Positions 18,101 through 26,465 of a stretch of 64,000 nt of DNA are shown here, one piece after another. The notes below the pieces were generated by a model that was given only the letters and a program-made list of their open reading frames with translations, made no database searches and had not been told where the DNA came from. A program made the translations under genes and the position numbers. The stretch covers positions 1-64,000 of the forward strand of contig JAVKFY010000053.1 in assembly GCA_040223615.1 (NCBI GenBank). The letters are read 5' to 3'. Each line of letters begins with the position of its first letter. Positions within the stretch are counted from its first letter, which is position 1. Source of the DNA: JAVKFY01 sp040223615 (GTDB taxonomy: Bacteria; Pseudomonadota; Alphaproteobacteria; GCA-2731375).

Positions 18101-19315
18101 TTATTTCCCGCGTGCCGCCAGCAGCTCAAGGAACAACGTTTCAACGCGGCGCGCGTTGCCGTCCCACGTGTAGTCGTGCACCGCAATGGCACGGGCCGCG
18201 GCGGCGCCGAGCCGCGTGCGCAGTTCGGAATCGGCACACAGCCGGTCGATGGCACCGCGGAAGGCGCCGGGCGCAGCGGGGTCGAACAGCAGCGCGCTGT
18301 CGTCGTGTTTCAGGATCTCACGGATATTCGGCTGGTCCGGCGCCACGATCGCCTTGCCCAGCGTCATGTATTCGAAGGCTTTCAGCGGCGAGGCGTAGTC
18401 GGTCACCTTCGGCTGCAATGCGACGTCGAAGGCGGCAACGTAGTGCGCCACCTGGTCGCGCTGCACCACGCCCAGCACGGTGACCTGGTCCGCCACCCCG
18501 CGCTTGGCCGCGTGCGCCTCCAGTTCGGCCCGCGCCAGACCGTCGCCGACGATCAGGAAGTGCAGGTTCTCCCGGTTCGGGCTCTCCGCGATGGCATCGA
18601 CCACGGCGTTGAGCCCGTGCCAGGCGCGCATGAAGCCGGTGAACCCGAGCACCACCTTGCCTTCAAGGCCAAGCTCGGCGCGCGCCGCGTCGCCGTTCAG
18701 GCTGGGCGGGAAGCGTCCCAGGTTGATGCCGTTGGGGATCACCCGGATATGCCCGTCGGGCACGCCACCGGCGCGGCAGAAGTCCGCCAGCACGTCGGTC
18801 ACCGGCAGCACGTAGTCGGCCTGGCGCCAGGCCACGTGCTCCAGCCAGCGCGCGAAGCCGCGCATCGCCAGGTCGCCGTATTTCGCGCGCTCATCGGCCA
18901 GCGGCGCGTTGACCTCCAGCAGGAATGGCAGGCGCGCGCGTTTCGCCAGCCAGCCGCCGGACAGCAGGAACAGGTTATTGCGCTCGTACAGCACGTCGGG
19001 CCTGTGCTCGCGCCACGCCCGCGCCAGCCGGAAATAGGCCGGCACCGAGTAGCCAAGCTCAAGCAGCTCGTAGACCGGTGCCGGCAGCAGGCGCTTCAGC
19101 CAGCCGATTAAGCCGGCACCCTCGGCCGTCGCGTCGTCGCCAAAGGTGGCTTCGCGCATGCCGCCGGGCTCACACATGACGATCTCGTGCCCGCGCCGCT
19201 TCAGCGCCGCCGTCAGCTCCTCGATGTGGACATTCTGGCCGTCCTTGGATCGCGTGCGGTGGTGGTAGAGGATGCGCAACTTGCGGGGCGCGGGCTCAGG
19301 CTCGCTCGCGCTCAT
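18101..19315 (-). CDS. Glycosyltransferase family 4
   Basis: A 404-aa cytosolic GT-B enzyme. The N-terminal acceptor domain starts KLRILYHHRTRSKDGQNVHI (residues 12-31), a start seen in GT4 proteins of XrtA-type glycan loci. The donor domain has LGLEGKVVLGFTGFMRAWHGL and FEYMTLGKAIVAPDQPNIREIL, the latter holding the sugar-nucleotide-binding Glu. ATG 19315 overlaps the stop of the upstream GT4 gene by 4 bp (ATGA). Together they form a two-gene unit pointing towards cysD but separated from it by 234 bp. Confidence 0.9.
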   Translation of the reverse strand: MSASEPEPAPRKLRILYHHRTRSKDGQNVHIEELTAALKRRGHEIVMCEPGGMREATFGDDATAEGAGLIGWLKRLLPAPVYELLELGYSVPAYFRLARAWREHRPDVLYERNNLFLLSGGWLAKRARLPFLLEVNAPLADERAKYGDLAMRGFARWLEHVAWRQADYVLPVTDVLADFCRAGGVPDGHIRVIPNGINLGRFPPSLNGDAARAELGLEGKVVLGFTGFMRAWHGLNAVVDAIAESPNRENLHFLIVGDGLARAELEAHAAKRGVADQVTVLGVVQRDQVAHYVAAFDVALQPKVTDYASPLKAFEYMTLGKAIVAPDQPNIREILKHDDSALLFDPAAPGAFRGAIDRLCADSELRTRLGAAAARAIAVHDYTWDGNARRVETLFLELLAARGK

Positions 19316-20499
19316 GGCGTCCGCCAGTCGGCCACGACACGCTCGAACAGGTCGCGCTGGCCGGCGCTGGTGTCGTCCCAGGAGAAGCCCTCGGCATAGG
19401 CCCGCGTCGCGGCCGGGTCCGGCATGTCGGCGAACAGGGCCTGCGCCGCCGCCACCACCCCGTCGGCGTCCAGCGTCGGCATCAGCCGGCCGGCCTCAGG
19501 CGCGGCGACCACCTCCGGCGTGCCCCAGACGTCGGACGCCACCACCGGCGTGCCGCAGGCCATCGCCTCCAGCAGAACGTTGGCCCAGCCCTCACGGCTC
19601 GACGCCAGCACCAGCGCGTCGGCGGCCGCGTAATAGGCCGCGAGTTCGCTGTGCGGCACCCGGCCGAGCAGCGTCACCCGGTCGGCCACGCCCAGTCGTT
19701 CGGCCAGCGCCTCCAACCGGCCGCGCTCCGGGCCCTCGCCGGCGATCAGCAGCCGGCAGTCCGGCAGCTGTTGCAGCGCCTCGACGATCAGGTGGTGGCC
19801 CTTGCGCTCGATCAGCAGGCCGACCGACAGCAGCAGCCGGCCGCCGCCGGCATGGCGGGCGCGGACCTCCGATCCATCGACCGGCCGGAAGCCTTCCAGG
19901 TCGACGCCGTTGCGCAGCACCGTGACCCGCTCCGGTGCCACGCCGATGTCGACCAGCTCGTCCTTCAGCGCCTGGCACACGGTTATCATTGCCGCCGCCT
20001 GCCCGGTGACCCAGCGGATCATCCGGCGCGGCAGCGCGTAGTCGAGCATCAGGTTCAGGTCGCTGCCGCGCGCCGTTACCACGAAAGGCAGCCCGAAGCG
20101 GCGCGCCAGCAGCGCCGCCGCGACCCCGTCAGGATAGAAGAAATGCGCATCGATCACCTGCGCGTCATAGCCCGACGATAGTTGCTTTTCGATTGCCGGA
20201 ATGCTCGCCCGATACAGAAACCACGGCGTCACATTCTGGCCAATCTTCGGCAGCACAATGTAGCGCGGATGGTCGATGTCGAAGCCGTGGCGGCTTTCGC
20301 GGCGCGGCGCGGCGGCGAACTTGGCATACTCGCCGAAGGCAGGCGAGGCGAAGGGAAACCACGGTACCGGCGCCACCACGTGGCTCTCCGCGGCGCCGGT
20401 CGCGACAAGATGGCGAAGCCGATTCTCGACGAACACCCCATGGTTAGGTTGTGCGAGATTTGGGTAAAGCGTAGTGTATGTGATCAATCGCACTGTCAT
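19312..20499 (-). CDS. Glycosyltransferase family 4
   Basis: A 395-aa GT-B enzyme. The N-terminus reads RLITYTTLYPNLAQPNHGVFVENRLRHL up to about residue 31. The donor site includes LLLSVGLLIERKGHHLIVEAL and SREGWANVLLEAMACGTPVVASDV (E-x7-E). Family members add a hexose or modified hexose to a growing lipid-linked saccharide. It is the first gene of a two-gene operon and is divergent from the membrane-protein gene at 20619. Its upstream region is unusually A/T-rich and contains TATAAA on the minus strand near 20520, a possible -10 element. Confidence 0.92.
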   Translation of the reverse strand: MTVRLITYTTLYPNLAQPNHGVFVENRLRHLVATGAAESHVVAPVPWFPFASPAFGEYAKFAAAPRRESRHGFDIDHPRYIVLPKIGQNVTPWFLYRASIPAIEKQLSSGYDAQVIDAHFFYPDGVAAALLARRFGLPFVVTARGSDLNLMLDYALPRRMIRWVTGQAAAMITVCQALKDELVDIGVAPERVTVLRNGVDLEGFRPVDGSEVRARHAGGGRLLLSVGLLIERKGHHLIVEALQQLPDCRLLIAGEGPERGRLEALAERLGVADRVTLLGRVPHSELAAYYAAADALVLASSREGWANVLLEAMACGTPVVASDVWGTPEVVAAPEAGRLMPTLDADGVVAAAQALFADMPDPAATRAYAEGFSWDDTSAGQRDLFERVVADWRTP

Positions 20500-20618
20500 C
20501 GGCGATCATCATTACTATTTATACATGGTTTGGACTTAGGTCTTGGGGCCGGCGCGGTCCAAACTAGGCGCCTGTAGCTCGCAAGGCAATCCGATTGGAG
20601 CGATCTCTCGCAGCCGAC

Positions 20619-22022
20619 ATGAATCTGGACTTCCTTGCGGACATAATCGGCGCCTTGCGCGCCGGCCTGTCGTTTTCGACCTACGACATCGCGGTGATGT
20701 CGCTGTCGGCCTTCGGCGTGGTGTTCGTGGCGCTGTTCGTGCTGCCGATCGGACTCCAACGGCTGGGCAGCTACCGCGAAACCAACCAACGGCTCAGCAG
20801 CCTGCGCCGCGACAAGGCCGAAGACAACAAGGTCTCGATGAGCGCGGTGATGAGCTGCTTCGCCGCCGCCGCGCACATGAGCAACGATGCGTCGAGCTAC
20901 CTGCGCACCGTGCAGCGGCTGTCCAATCGCGGCGACGAGGGGCTGCCCGACTTCGGCACGTCGGAGGTGGCGCAGCGCTACTTCTCGACGGAGAAGCTTG
21001 GCCGCTCGGTGGTGCGCGATATGGCCTATGCGCTCGGCTTGCTGCTCACCGGCCTGGCGGTGATCTCGCTGGTTCTGAGCGCCATCGGCGGCACCCGGCT
21101 GGCGCCGGACGGCAGCGATCTGGCGGCGATGGCGACCAATCCCTACACGGTGGCGGCGCCGGCCGTCGCCGCGCTGTTGCTGTTCGTGGCCGCGGAATCG
21201 ATCTACCTCGCACAACGGCGCGAAATCCGCCGCATGTGCTGGATTCTGGACGAACTGTTCCTGGTGCCGGCCTCGCTGCTCACCGCGGAGCACCTGGTCG
21301 CTTCCCTGCGCGCCAGCGCCGACCGCCAGCGCGAGTCCATGTCCGGGCTGGCCGAGGACATCCGCCGCGCCATCGCCGACGGCCAGAACCGCTTCGCCGA
21401 GACGCTGCGCGCGCACGACGAGAGCTTTTTCGAGACCATGAGCGAGCGCCTGCGCGAGAGCCTCAAGGAGCCGACCAAGGCGCTGACCGACGCGGCCAAG
21501 GCCAACGCCAAGGATCAGACCGCCAAGGTCAAGGCGCTGGTCGAGGACCTGCTGAAGAACTACGTCGCCGAGCTGACCGCGATGGAGCGCAGCCAGCTCG
21601 AAGGCCTGAGGGACGTGCTCGCCGAGATGCTGACAGCGACCCAGGCGATCCACGATGCGTTCGACTCCGGCGCCGACCGTGTCGCCACCGACGCCGCCGA
21701 ACGCGCCGCCGCCCTGACCCAACGCCTGGAGGACTTGATTTCCGAGGACTTCGGCCATTCCGTACGCGGCATCCGCACCGCCAGCGACAGCTTGCAGGAG
21801 GCCAGCGGCAGTCTGCGCGACACCGTGACGCAGCTCCAGGAGACGATCGCCGCGCTGCCGGCATCGATGCCGGCGCCAGCACCGGCGCCCGAGCCGGAAC
21901 CGACTCGCCGAAGCAGTCGCTCTGCCGTCCCGGATCGACGCACCTCCAACGAGATTGCCGATATATTAGGCGAATTCCAAGAAGAGGCGGATAAGCTCTC
22001 GCGCTCGCTCGGCCGCCGTTGA
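20619..22022 (+). CDS. MotA/ZorA-like membrane protein with long coiled-coil tail
   Basis: A protein of about 467 aa. Three membrane segments are visible: about residues 22-44, 138-160 and 178-198, with a 90-residue cytoplasmic loop between the first and second. A long charged helical tail (about 230-430) with heptad-like spacing follows, then a Pro/Ala linker and a short C-terminal helix (NEIADILGEFQEEADKL). The topology resembles MotA/TolQ/ExbB-type units and ZorA of Zorya phage defence. However, the family signature is weak and no OmpA-type partner (ZorB/MotB) lies nearby, so function is not assigned. TTG 20595, preceded by AAGG, is an alternative start. A small protein gene follows 171 bp downstream. 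Confidence 0.75.
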   Translation: MNLDFLADIIGALRAGLSFSTYDIAVMSLSAFGVVFVALFVLPIGLQRLGSYRETNQRLSSLRRDKAEDNKVSMSAVMSCFAAAAHMSNDASSYLRTVQRLSNRGDEGLPDFGTSEVAQRYFSTEKLGRSVVRDMAYALGLLLTGLAVISLVLSAIGGTRLAPDGSDLAAMATNPYTVAAPAVAALLLFVAAESIYLAQRREIRRMCWILDELFLVPASLLTAEHLVASLRASADRQRESMSGLAEDIRRAIADGQNRFAETLRAHDESFFETMSERLRESLKEPTKALTDAAKANAKDQTAKVKALVEDLLKNYVAELTAMERSQLEGLRDVLAEMLTATQAIHDAFDSGADRVATDAAERAAALTQRLEDLISEDFGHSVRGIRTASDSLQEASGSLRDTVTQLQETIAALPASMPAPAPAPEPEPTRRSSRSAVPDRRTSNEIADILGEFQEEADKLSRSLGRR

Positions 22023-22193
22023 CCGGCGTCGAAATTCTTTACACTTTCGCGACCATCACCCTACCCCGCTCCGGATAACCTATTGAGCATCCTTACTCGG
22101 ACCCGCTTGGCCCGAATTATGCTTAATATCATTCGGTGAGGGCCGCGCCCGTCCTGGGTTTGCGGAAAACAATAAGGTGCGGAGCGAACTATC

Positions 22194-22529
22194 GTGCCTC
22201 AAACTATCGGTCTCAACACGCGTAAGCCGGTCGAAATCGGCGCACCGGACCTGGCCGCCGAATTGGCGGAACGCTTCATCAACGTCCTGGCCGAGAAGAG
22301 CTGGGCGGAGCGGCTGGACGTGCTGATGGAACTGCACGATCAACTACGCGACGATATCGAGAATTTCGCGATGTTTTGCGAAGTCTTCCCGATGTTCATC
22401 GGCAAGCTTGTCGAGCAACTGGGCGGCGGCGTGATCAATTCGCAAGAGCAGGCGCACGTCTACGCCAATTCCGCAGTCGCCGGGCATCGGCAGGCCGCCG
22501 GCGACTGGTTTCGCGCCAACGCCGCATAG
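22194..22529 (+). CDS. Small acidic helical protein of unknown function
   Basis: A 111-aa soluble protein with no recognised family and no membrane segment. Predicted mainly helical, with a conserved-looking middle (KSWAERLDVLMELHDQLRDD) and FAMFCEVFPMFIGKLVEQLGGG. It uses a GTG start at 22194 supported by GGAG nine nt upstream. Codon use looks genuine. It follows the coiled-coil membrane-protein gene on the same strand with a 171-bp spacer that is A/T-richer than average and may hold its own promoter. A link to that gene is only positional. Confidence 0.65.
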   Translation: MPQTIGLNTRKPVEIGAPDLAAELAERFINVLAEKSWAERLDVLMELHDQLRDDIENFAMFCEVFPMFIGKLVEQLGGGVINSQEQAHVYANSAVAGHRQAAGDWFRANAA

Positions 22530-22565
22530 CGGCTGCTCGGCGCAGGCAACGCGGATGGGTCTGGA

Positions 22566-23666
22566 TTAGCCCCAGACCCGCTGACTCAGCGCGACCGTCA
22601 GGTCGAGCTTGCGGCGCTGGTCGTCGGCCGTCAGGGCGTTGCCGTGATAGGTGCTGGAAAAGCCGCATTGCGGGCTCAGGCACAGCCGGTCCAGCGGCAC
22701 GTGGCGGCTGGCCTCGTCCAGCCGGCGCACGATCCGGTCCGGATCTTCCAGTTCCGGCGTCTTCGATGTGATCAGCCCGACGACCACCAGCGTCTCCGGG
22801 CGCACGAAACGCAGCGGTTCAAAACCGCCGGCGCGGTCACTGTCATATTCGAGGAACAGCCCGTCGACCTTCAGGCCGCCGAACACCGCCTCGGCGACCG
22901 CCTCGTAGCCGCCTTGCGCCACCCAGCTCGACTTGAAGTTGCCACGACACATGTGCGTGGTGACCACCAGATCCGGCGGCCGGTCGGCGATCACCCGGTT
23001 GATCAGGTCGACATAGAGTGCGCAGGTCGCGTCCGGATCGTCGCCGCGCGCCTCCAGTGAATTGCGCATCGTCGCGTCGCACAGATAGGCGAAGCTGACG
23101 TCGTCGATCTGCAGGTAGCGCAGCCCCAGGTCGTAGAGCGCCTGGATCTCCGCCCGATAGGCCACGACCACGTCGTCCCAGAACCTATCCAGGTCGGGAT
23201 AGATCGACGCGTCGATGCCGGCCCGTCCGGGACGCAGGTGATACAGTGCCGGACCCGGAATGGTCAGCTTCGCGGTTCCCGACGTCGCCGCCGCGAGGAA
23301 CTTGAAGGGTTCGGTGAAGATGCCGTGGCCGTGGCGCACCTTGCCGACGACCTTGGTCACCGGCGGCCGCTCGCCGCTGGCGAAGCTCGGCGCGGCGGTC
23401 TCGTAGGCAAGCTCGATGCCCTCGAAGCCGGCCAGGAAATCCAGGTGCCACCAGTCGCGCCGGAACTCACCGTCGGTGATGCCCTGCAAGCCGGCCGCGG
23501 CCTGCAGCGCCACCGCCTCGCGCACCGCCTCGTCCTCAACCTCGCGCAACTCGTCGCTGGTCACCTCGCCCTGGCGCCAGCCCTCGCGCAGTTCCAGCAA
23601 TGATCGCGGCCGCAGCAGGCTGCCGACGTGATCGGCCCGAAATGGCGGCTTATCGCGTTGGCTCAT
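22566..23666 (-). CDS. Cobalamin-independent methionine synthase-like (MetE C-domain) protein
   Basis: A 366-aa stand-alone relative of the MetE catalytic domain (YxjG/YxjH type), probably a zinc-dependent methyl or thiol transferase. It starts PPFRADHVGSLLRPRSLLELR; the zinc site is suggested by VVTTHMCRGNFKSSW (His, Cys) and LSPQCGFSST (second Cys). The substrate-side motif DGEFRRDWWHLDFL follows the family. It lacks the N-terminal folate-binding half of full MetE, so methionine synthesis from methyl-folate is not assured. It lies 12 bp downstream of two TauD-type dioxygenase genes on the same strand, suggesting a shared catabolic or sulfur pathway. Confidence 0.88.
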   Translation of the reverse strand: MSQRDKPPFRADHVGSLLRPRSLLELREGWRQGEVTSDELREVEDEAVREAVALQAAAGLQGITDGEFRRDWWHLDFLAGFEGIELAYETAAPSFASGERPPVTKVVGKVRHGHGIFTEPFKFLAAATSGTAKLTIPGPALYHLRPGRAGIDASIYPDLDRFWDDVVVAYRAEIQALYDLGLRYLQIDDVSFAYLCDATMRNSLEARGDDPDATCALYVDLINRVIADRPPDLVVTTHMCRGNFKSSWVAQGGYEAVAEAVFGGLKVDGLFLEYDSDRAGGFEPLRFVRPETLVVVGLITSKTPELEDPDRIVRRLDEASRHVPLDRLCLSPQCGFSSTYHGNALTADDQRRKLDLTVALSQRVWG

Positions 23667-23678
23667 GCGGATGCCCCC

Positions 23679-24515
23679 TCAGGCCGTCAGGAACGGGCGG
23701 TCGCCGCTGATCGTCACCCGGTGACCCTTGCGCTCGTCCGGCCAGTAGTCCCAGATCGCATGGTGTTGCAGGCAGCGGTTGTCCCACAGCGCCACGTCGT
23801 TCGGTGCCCAGCGGAACCGGCACATGAACCGCGGCTGCTCCAGGTGCCGGAACAGGAAATCGAGCAGCGCCCGGCTCTCCGCCGGCGCCAGGTCCTCGAT
23901 GCGGGTGGTGAACGAGCTGTTCACGTAGAGCGCCTTGCGGCCGGTCTCCGGGTGCGTGCGCACCACTGGATGCGACGCGCTGGGATACTCACGGCCGCCG
24001 TCGTCGACGCCCCGGTCAGCATAGCGGCCACGGTAGATATGCTCCGACTCGTGCCGCGCGGTCAGTGTGCAAAGAAACCGCTGCAACGCCGGCGACAGCG
24101 CCTCGTAGGCGGCATACATCGACGCGAACAGCGTATCGCCGCCGGACGCCGGCAAGAGGTGCAGCTGCAGCATGGTCGCGGCCGGCGGTTCGGTATCGCA
24201 GCTCACGTCGGTGTGCCAGGCATTGCCGTTGGCGATCTTCGAGCCCTTGTGGGCGTGAATCACGAACACCTCGGGCATGCCGTCCAGGTGCGGCGCGGCA
24301 GGATGCACGTGCAGGTCGCCGAACATCCGGCCAACCTCGACCTGGCGCTGCGGCGTCATCGGCGTCTGGTCCTTGAAGAACAGCACCTGGTTGTCGAGGA
24401 AGGCGCGGTGCACCTGCTCGAACTCGGCCTGGCTCAGACCCTTGGCCAGGTCAACGCCACGGATTTCGGCGCCGAGCGTCGGCGTCACCTTGCTGACCTG
24501 GATGTTGCCGCCCAT
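23679..24515 (-). CDS. TauD/TfdA-family 2-oxoglutarate-dependent dioxygenase
   Basis: A 278-aa Fe(II)/2-oxoglutarate oxygenase. The facial triad is visible as HxD in NAWHTDVSCDTEPP and the distal His in DERKGHRVTISGDRP. The N-terminus VTPTLGAEIRGVDLAKGL and VLFFKDQ are typical TauD/TfdA. ATG 24515 is supported by a strong GAGGAG site; the frame extends much further upstream but only as out-of-frame reading of the next gene. It is a close paralogue of 24527-25348, 11 bp upstream, and the pair precedes a MetE-like gene. The substrate could be a sulfonate or aryloxy acid but cannot be assigned. Confidence 0.92.
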   Translation of the reverse strand: MGGNIQVSKVTPTLGAEIRGVDLAKGLSQAEFEQVHRAFLDNQVLFFKDQTPMTPQRQVEVGRMFGDLHVHPAAPHLDGMPEVFVIHAHKGSKIANGNAWHTDVSCDTEPPAATMLQLHLLPASGGDTLFASMYAAYEALSPALQRFLCTLTARHESEHIYRGRYADRGVDDGGREYPSASHPVVRTHPETGRKALYVNSSFTTRIEDLAPAESRALLDFLFRHLEQPRFMCRFRWAPNDVALWDNRCLQHHAIWDYWPDERKGHRVTISGDRPFLTA

Positions 24516-24526
24516 GACCTTGCTCC

Positions 24527-25348
24527 TCAAACCGGCCGGTCGCCCTTGACGGTGACCCGATGGCCGCTGCGGGTTTCGGGATAGTAGTCCCACATCGCAT
24601 GATGCTGGGCGCAGCGATTGTCCCACATCGCGACCGAGTTCAGCCGCCATCGGAACCGGCACTGGAACTGCGGCTTGGCGGCATGCGCGAACAGGAAGCG
24701 CAGGATCGCGTCGCTCTCGTCCCTCGGCACGCCGTCGACATGGGTGGTGAAGACACTGTTGACGAACAGCGCCCTGCGGCCGGTCTCCGGATGGGTACGG
24801 ACCATCGGGTGCGACGCGGCGGGATACTCGCGCGCCGGATCGAGCCGGCCGGCGCGGCGTGCGCGGTCGCGATAGTTCGGCCCGCCGTCGTGCGTCGCCG
24901 TCATCCCCTCCAGGTAGCGTTTCATCGGCGCCGACAGCGCCTCGTAGGCCGCGTACATCGACGCGAACAGCGTGTCGCCGCCATTCTCCGGCACCACGTG
25001 CAGCTTCAGAATCGAGGCCATCGGCGGCTCGTCGTCGCAGCTCACGTCGGAATGCCAAGCGTCGCCGGCGGTGCGCGAGGTCTTGTCGTCGGCGTGGATC
25101 ACCAGGATTTCCGGATGATCCTCGATCGCGGTGTCCAGACCCGTCGGATGGATGTGCAGCGCGCCGAACCGCCGCCCGAAGGCCTTGTGCTGGTCGATCG
25201 AGATGTCCTGGTCGCGGAAGAACAGCACCTGGTGGTCCAGCAGCGCTTGATGCACCGCGTCAAAGCCGGCGTCGTCCAGCGCACCGAGGTCGACACCCTC
25301 GATCTCGGCGCCGATCACGGGTGTCAGCGGCCGGCATGCGATCGCCAT
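24527..25348 (-). CDS. TauD/TfdA-family dioxygenase (paralogue)
   Basis: A 273-aa Fe(II)/2-oxoglutarate oxygenase. HxD lies in DAWHSDVSCDDEPP, the distal His in ETRSGHRVTVKGDRP, and the start reads ITPVIGAEIEGVDL-like sequence (CRPLTPVIGAEIEGVDLGAL). It aligns end to end with the downstream paralogue (GDTLFASMYAAYEALS in both), indicating tandem duplication. ATG 25348 has a GGGAGGAG site and is preferred over upstream in-frame starts to 25450. It is first in a three-gene minus-strand operon with the paralogue and the MetE-like gene, and divergent from 25543. Confidence 0.92.
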   Translation of the reverse strand: MAIACRPLTPVIGAEIEGVDLGALDDAGFDAVHQALLDHQVLFFRDQDISIDQHKAFGRRFGALHIHPTGLDTAIEDHPEILVIHADDKTSRTAGDAWHSDVSCDDEPPMASILKLHVVPENGGDTLFASMYAAYEALSAPMKRYLEGMTATHDGGPNYRDRARRAGRLDPAREYPAASHPMVRTHPETGRRALFVNSVFTTHVDGVPRDESDAILRFLFAHAAKPQFQCRFRWRLNSVAMWDNRCAQHHAMWDYYPETRSGHRVTVKGDRPV

Positions 25349-25542
25349 CGCGATCTCCTCCCGCATGTTCTGATTGCCGACACTGTACCGGGTCGGCCGC
25401 GCCCGGCCAATTCGCCGCCGCCGGCCACCGACATGCGGAATTTTTTCCATTCGGCTAACGTAAGCGTGATCGGGGCGTCACGCGCGACGGGACAGACCGC
25501 GTCAGGCTGCGTCCCAGAACCATCGACAAAGGGGAAGTCCAC

Positions 25543-26337
25543 ATGTTCCGCAAGCTATTCGGCCCGCTGCTGGGCGGGTTGGCGCTGGCCGCGTTCGCGC
25601 TCGGCGCCGCGACGGCGGCCGAGGTCACCTGGTACGGCCAGGCCGCGTTCAAGATCGTCTCGCCGGGTGGCAAGGTCATCGTGATCGATCCGTTCATCAC
25701 CAAGAACCCGAAGACCCCGGCCGACATGAAAGACCTGTCCAAGATCGGCAAGGTCGACCTGATCCTGGTCACGCACGGCCATTTCGACCACACCGCCGAC
25801 GTCGTCGAGTTGGCCAAACTGACGGGCGCCAAGGTGGCGATGAACGCCGACATGGGCACCACCTACGAGACCCTGGAACTGCTGGCGAAGGAGCAGCTGA
25901 TCCGCTTCAACAAGGGCAACGGCCTGCAGCCGATCGAAGGCGTCACGGTCTACATGACCCGCGCCGAGCACAGCTCCACAGTGCTGCATAAGGGCGTGGC
26001 GCATCCCGGCGGCGAGCCGGTCGGCTACGTCATCGAACTGGAGGACGGCAAGAAGATCTACCACTCTGGCGATACCGGCGTGTTCGGCGACATGGGCTGG
26101 ATCGGCAGCTACTACGGCATCGACCTGGCGCTGATCTGCATCGGCGGCCACTTCACCATGGATCCGAAACATGCCGCCTACGCCACCAGGGAGATGCTGA
26201 AGCCGAAGGTCGTGATGCCGATGCACTACGGCACCTTCGGCCTGCTGAAGGGCACGCCGGAGCAGTTCAAGGCGGCGCTCGGCGACTGGTCAGGCGAGGT
26301 CGTGGTGATGCAGCCGGGCGACACCCGCACCTTCTGA
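25543..26337 (+). CDS. Exported metallo-beta-lactamase-fold hydrolase (UPF0173-like)
   Basis: A 264-aa protein with a clear signal peptide (residues 1-26, cleavage near TAAEV), so probably periplasmic. The metallo-beta-lactamase zinc motif is VTHGHFDHTADV. Further family motifs are the GDTGVFGDM strand and MPMHYGTFGLLKG near the C-terminus, as in UPF0173 metal-dependent hydrolases (UlaG-like group). Cytosolic members are more usual, so the signal peptide is notable. ATG 25543 has an AAAGGGGAAG site. A convincing intrinsic terminator follows at 26401. The substrate is unknown. Confidence 0.9.
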   Translation: MFRKLFGPLLGGLALAAFALGAATAAEVTWYGQAAFKIVSPGGKVIVIDPFITKNPKTPADMKDLSKIGKVDLILVTHGHFDHTADVVELAKLTGAKVAMNADMGTTYETLELLAKEQLIRFNKGNGLQPIEGVTVYMTRAEHSSTVLHKGVAHPGGEPVGYVIELEDGKKIYHSGDTGVFGDMGWIGSYYGIDLALICIGGHFTMDPKHAAYATREMLKPKVVMPMHYGTFGLLKGTPEQFKAALGDWSGEVVVMQPGDTRTF

Positions 26338-26400
26338 GCCGGACCGCCAGACATGGCGATCCGAACGTAAGTCCAGTAGCCACAAAACGTACGGTCCAAC

Positions 26401-26433
26401 AGGGGCGGTCCGGTCAAACGGGCCGCCCTTTTT
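26401..26433 (+). terminator. Rho-independent terminator
   Basis: The stem GGCGGTCCG (26404-26412) pairs with CGGGCCGCC (26419-26427), 9 bp with one G-U, around the loop GTCAAA, and is followed by CTTTTT. It ends the hydrolase transcript before the amidohydrolase gene at 26466. Confidence 0.85.
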
Positions 26434-26465
26434 CGTAGACTTGCGGAACCAGCCAGGAGCCGCCG

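Noticed and set aside
20619..22529. Complete Zorya (ZorAB) defence system
   Set aside because: No ZorB-type OmpA partner and no ZorC/D/E homologue is adjacent, and the similarity is mainly topological.
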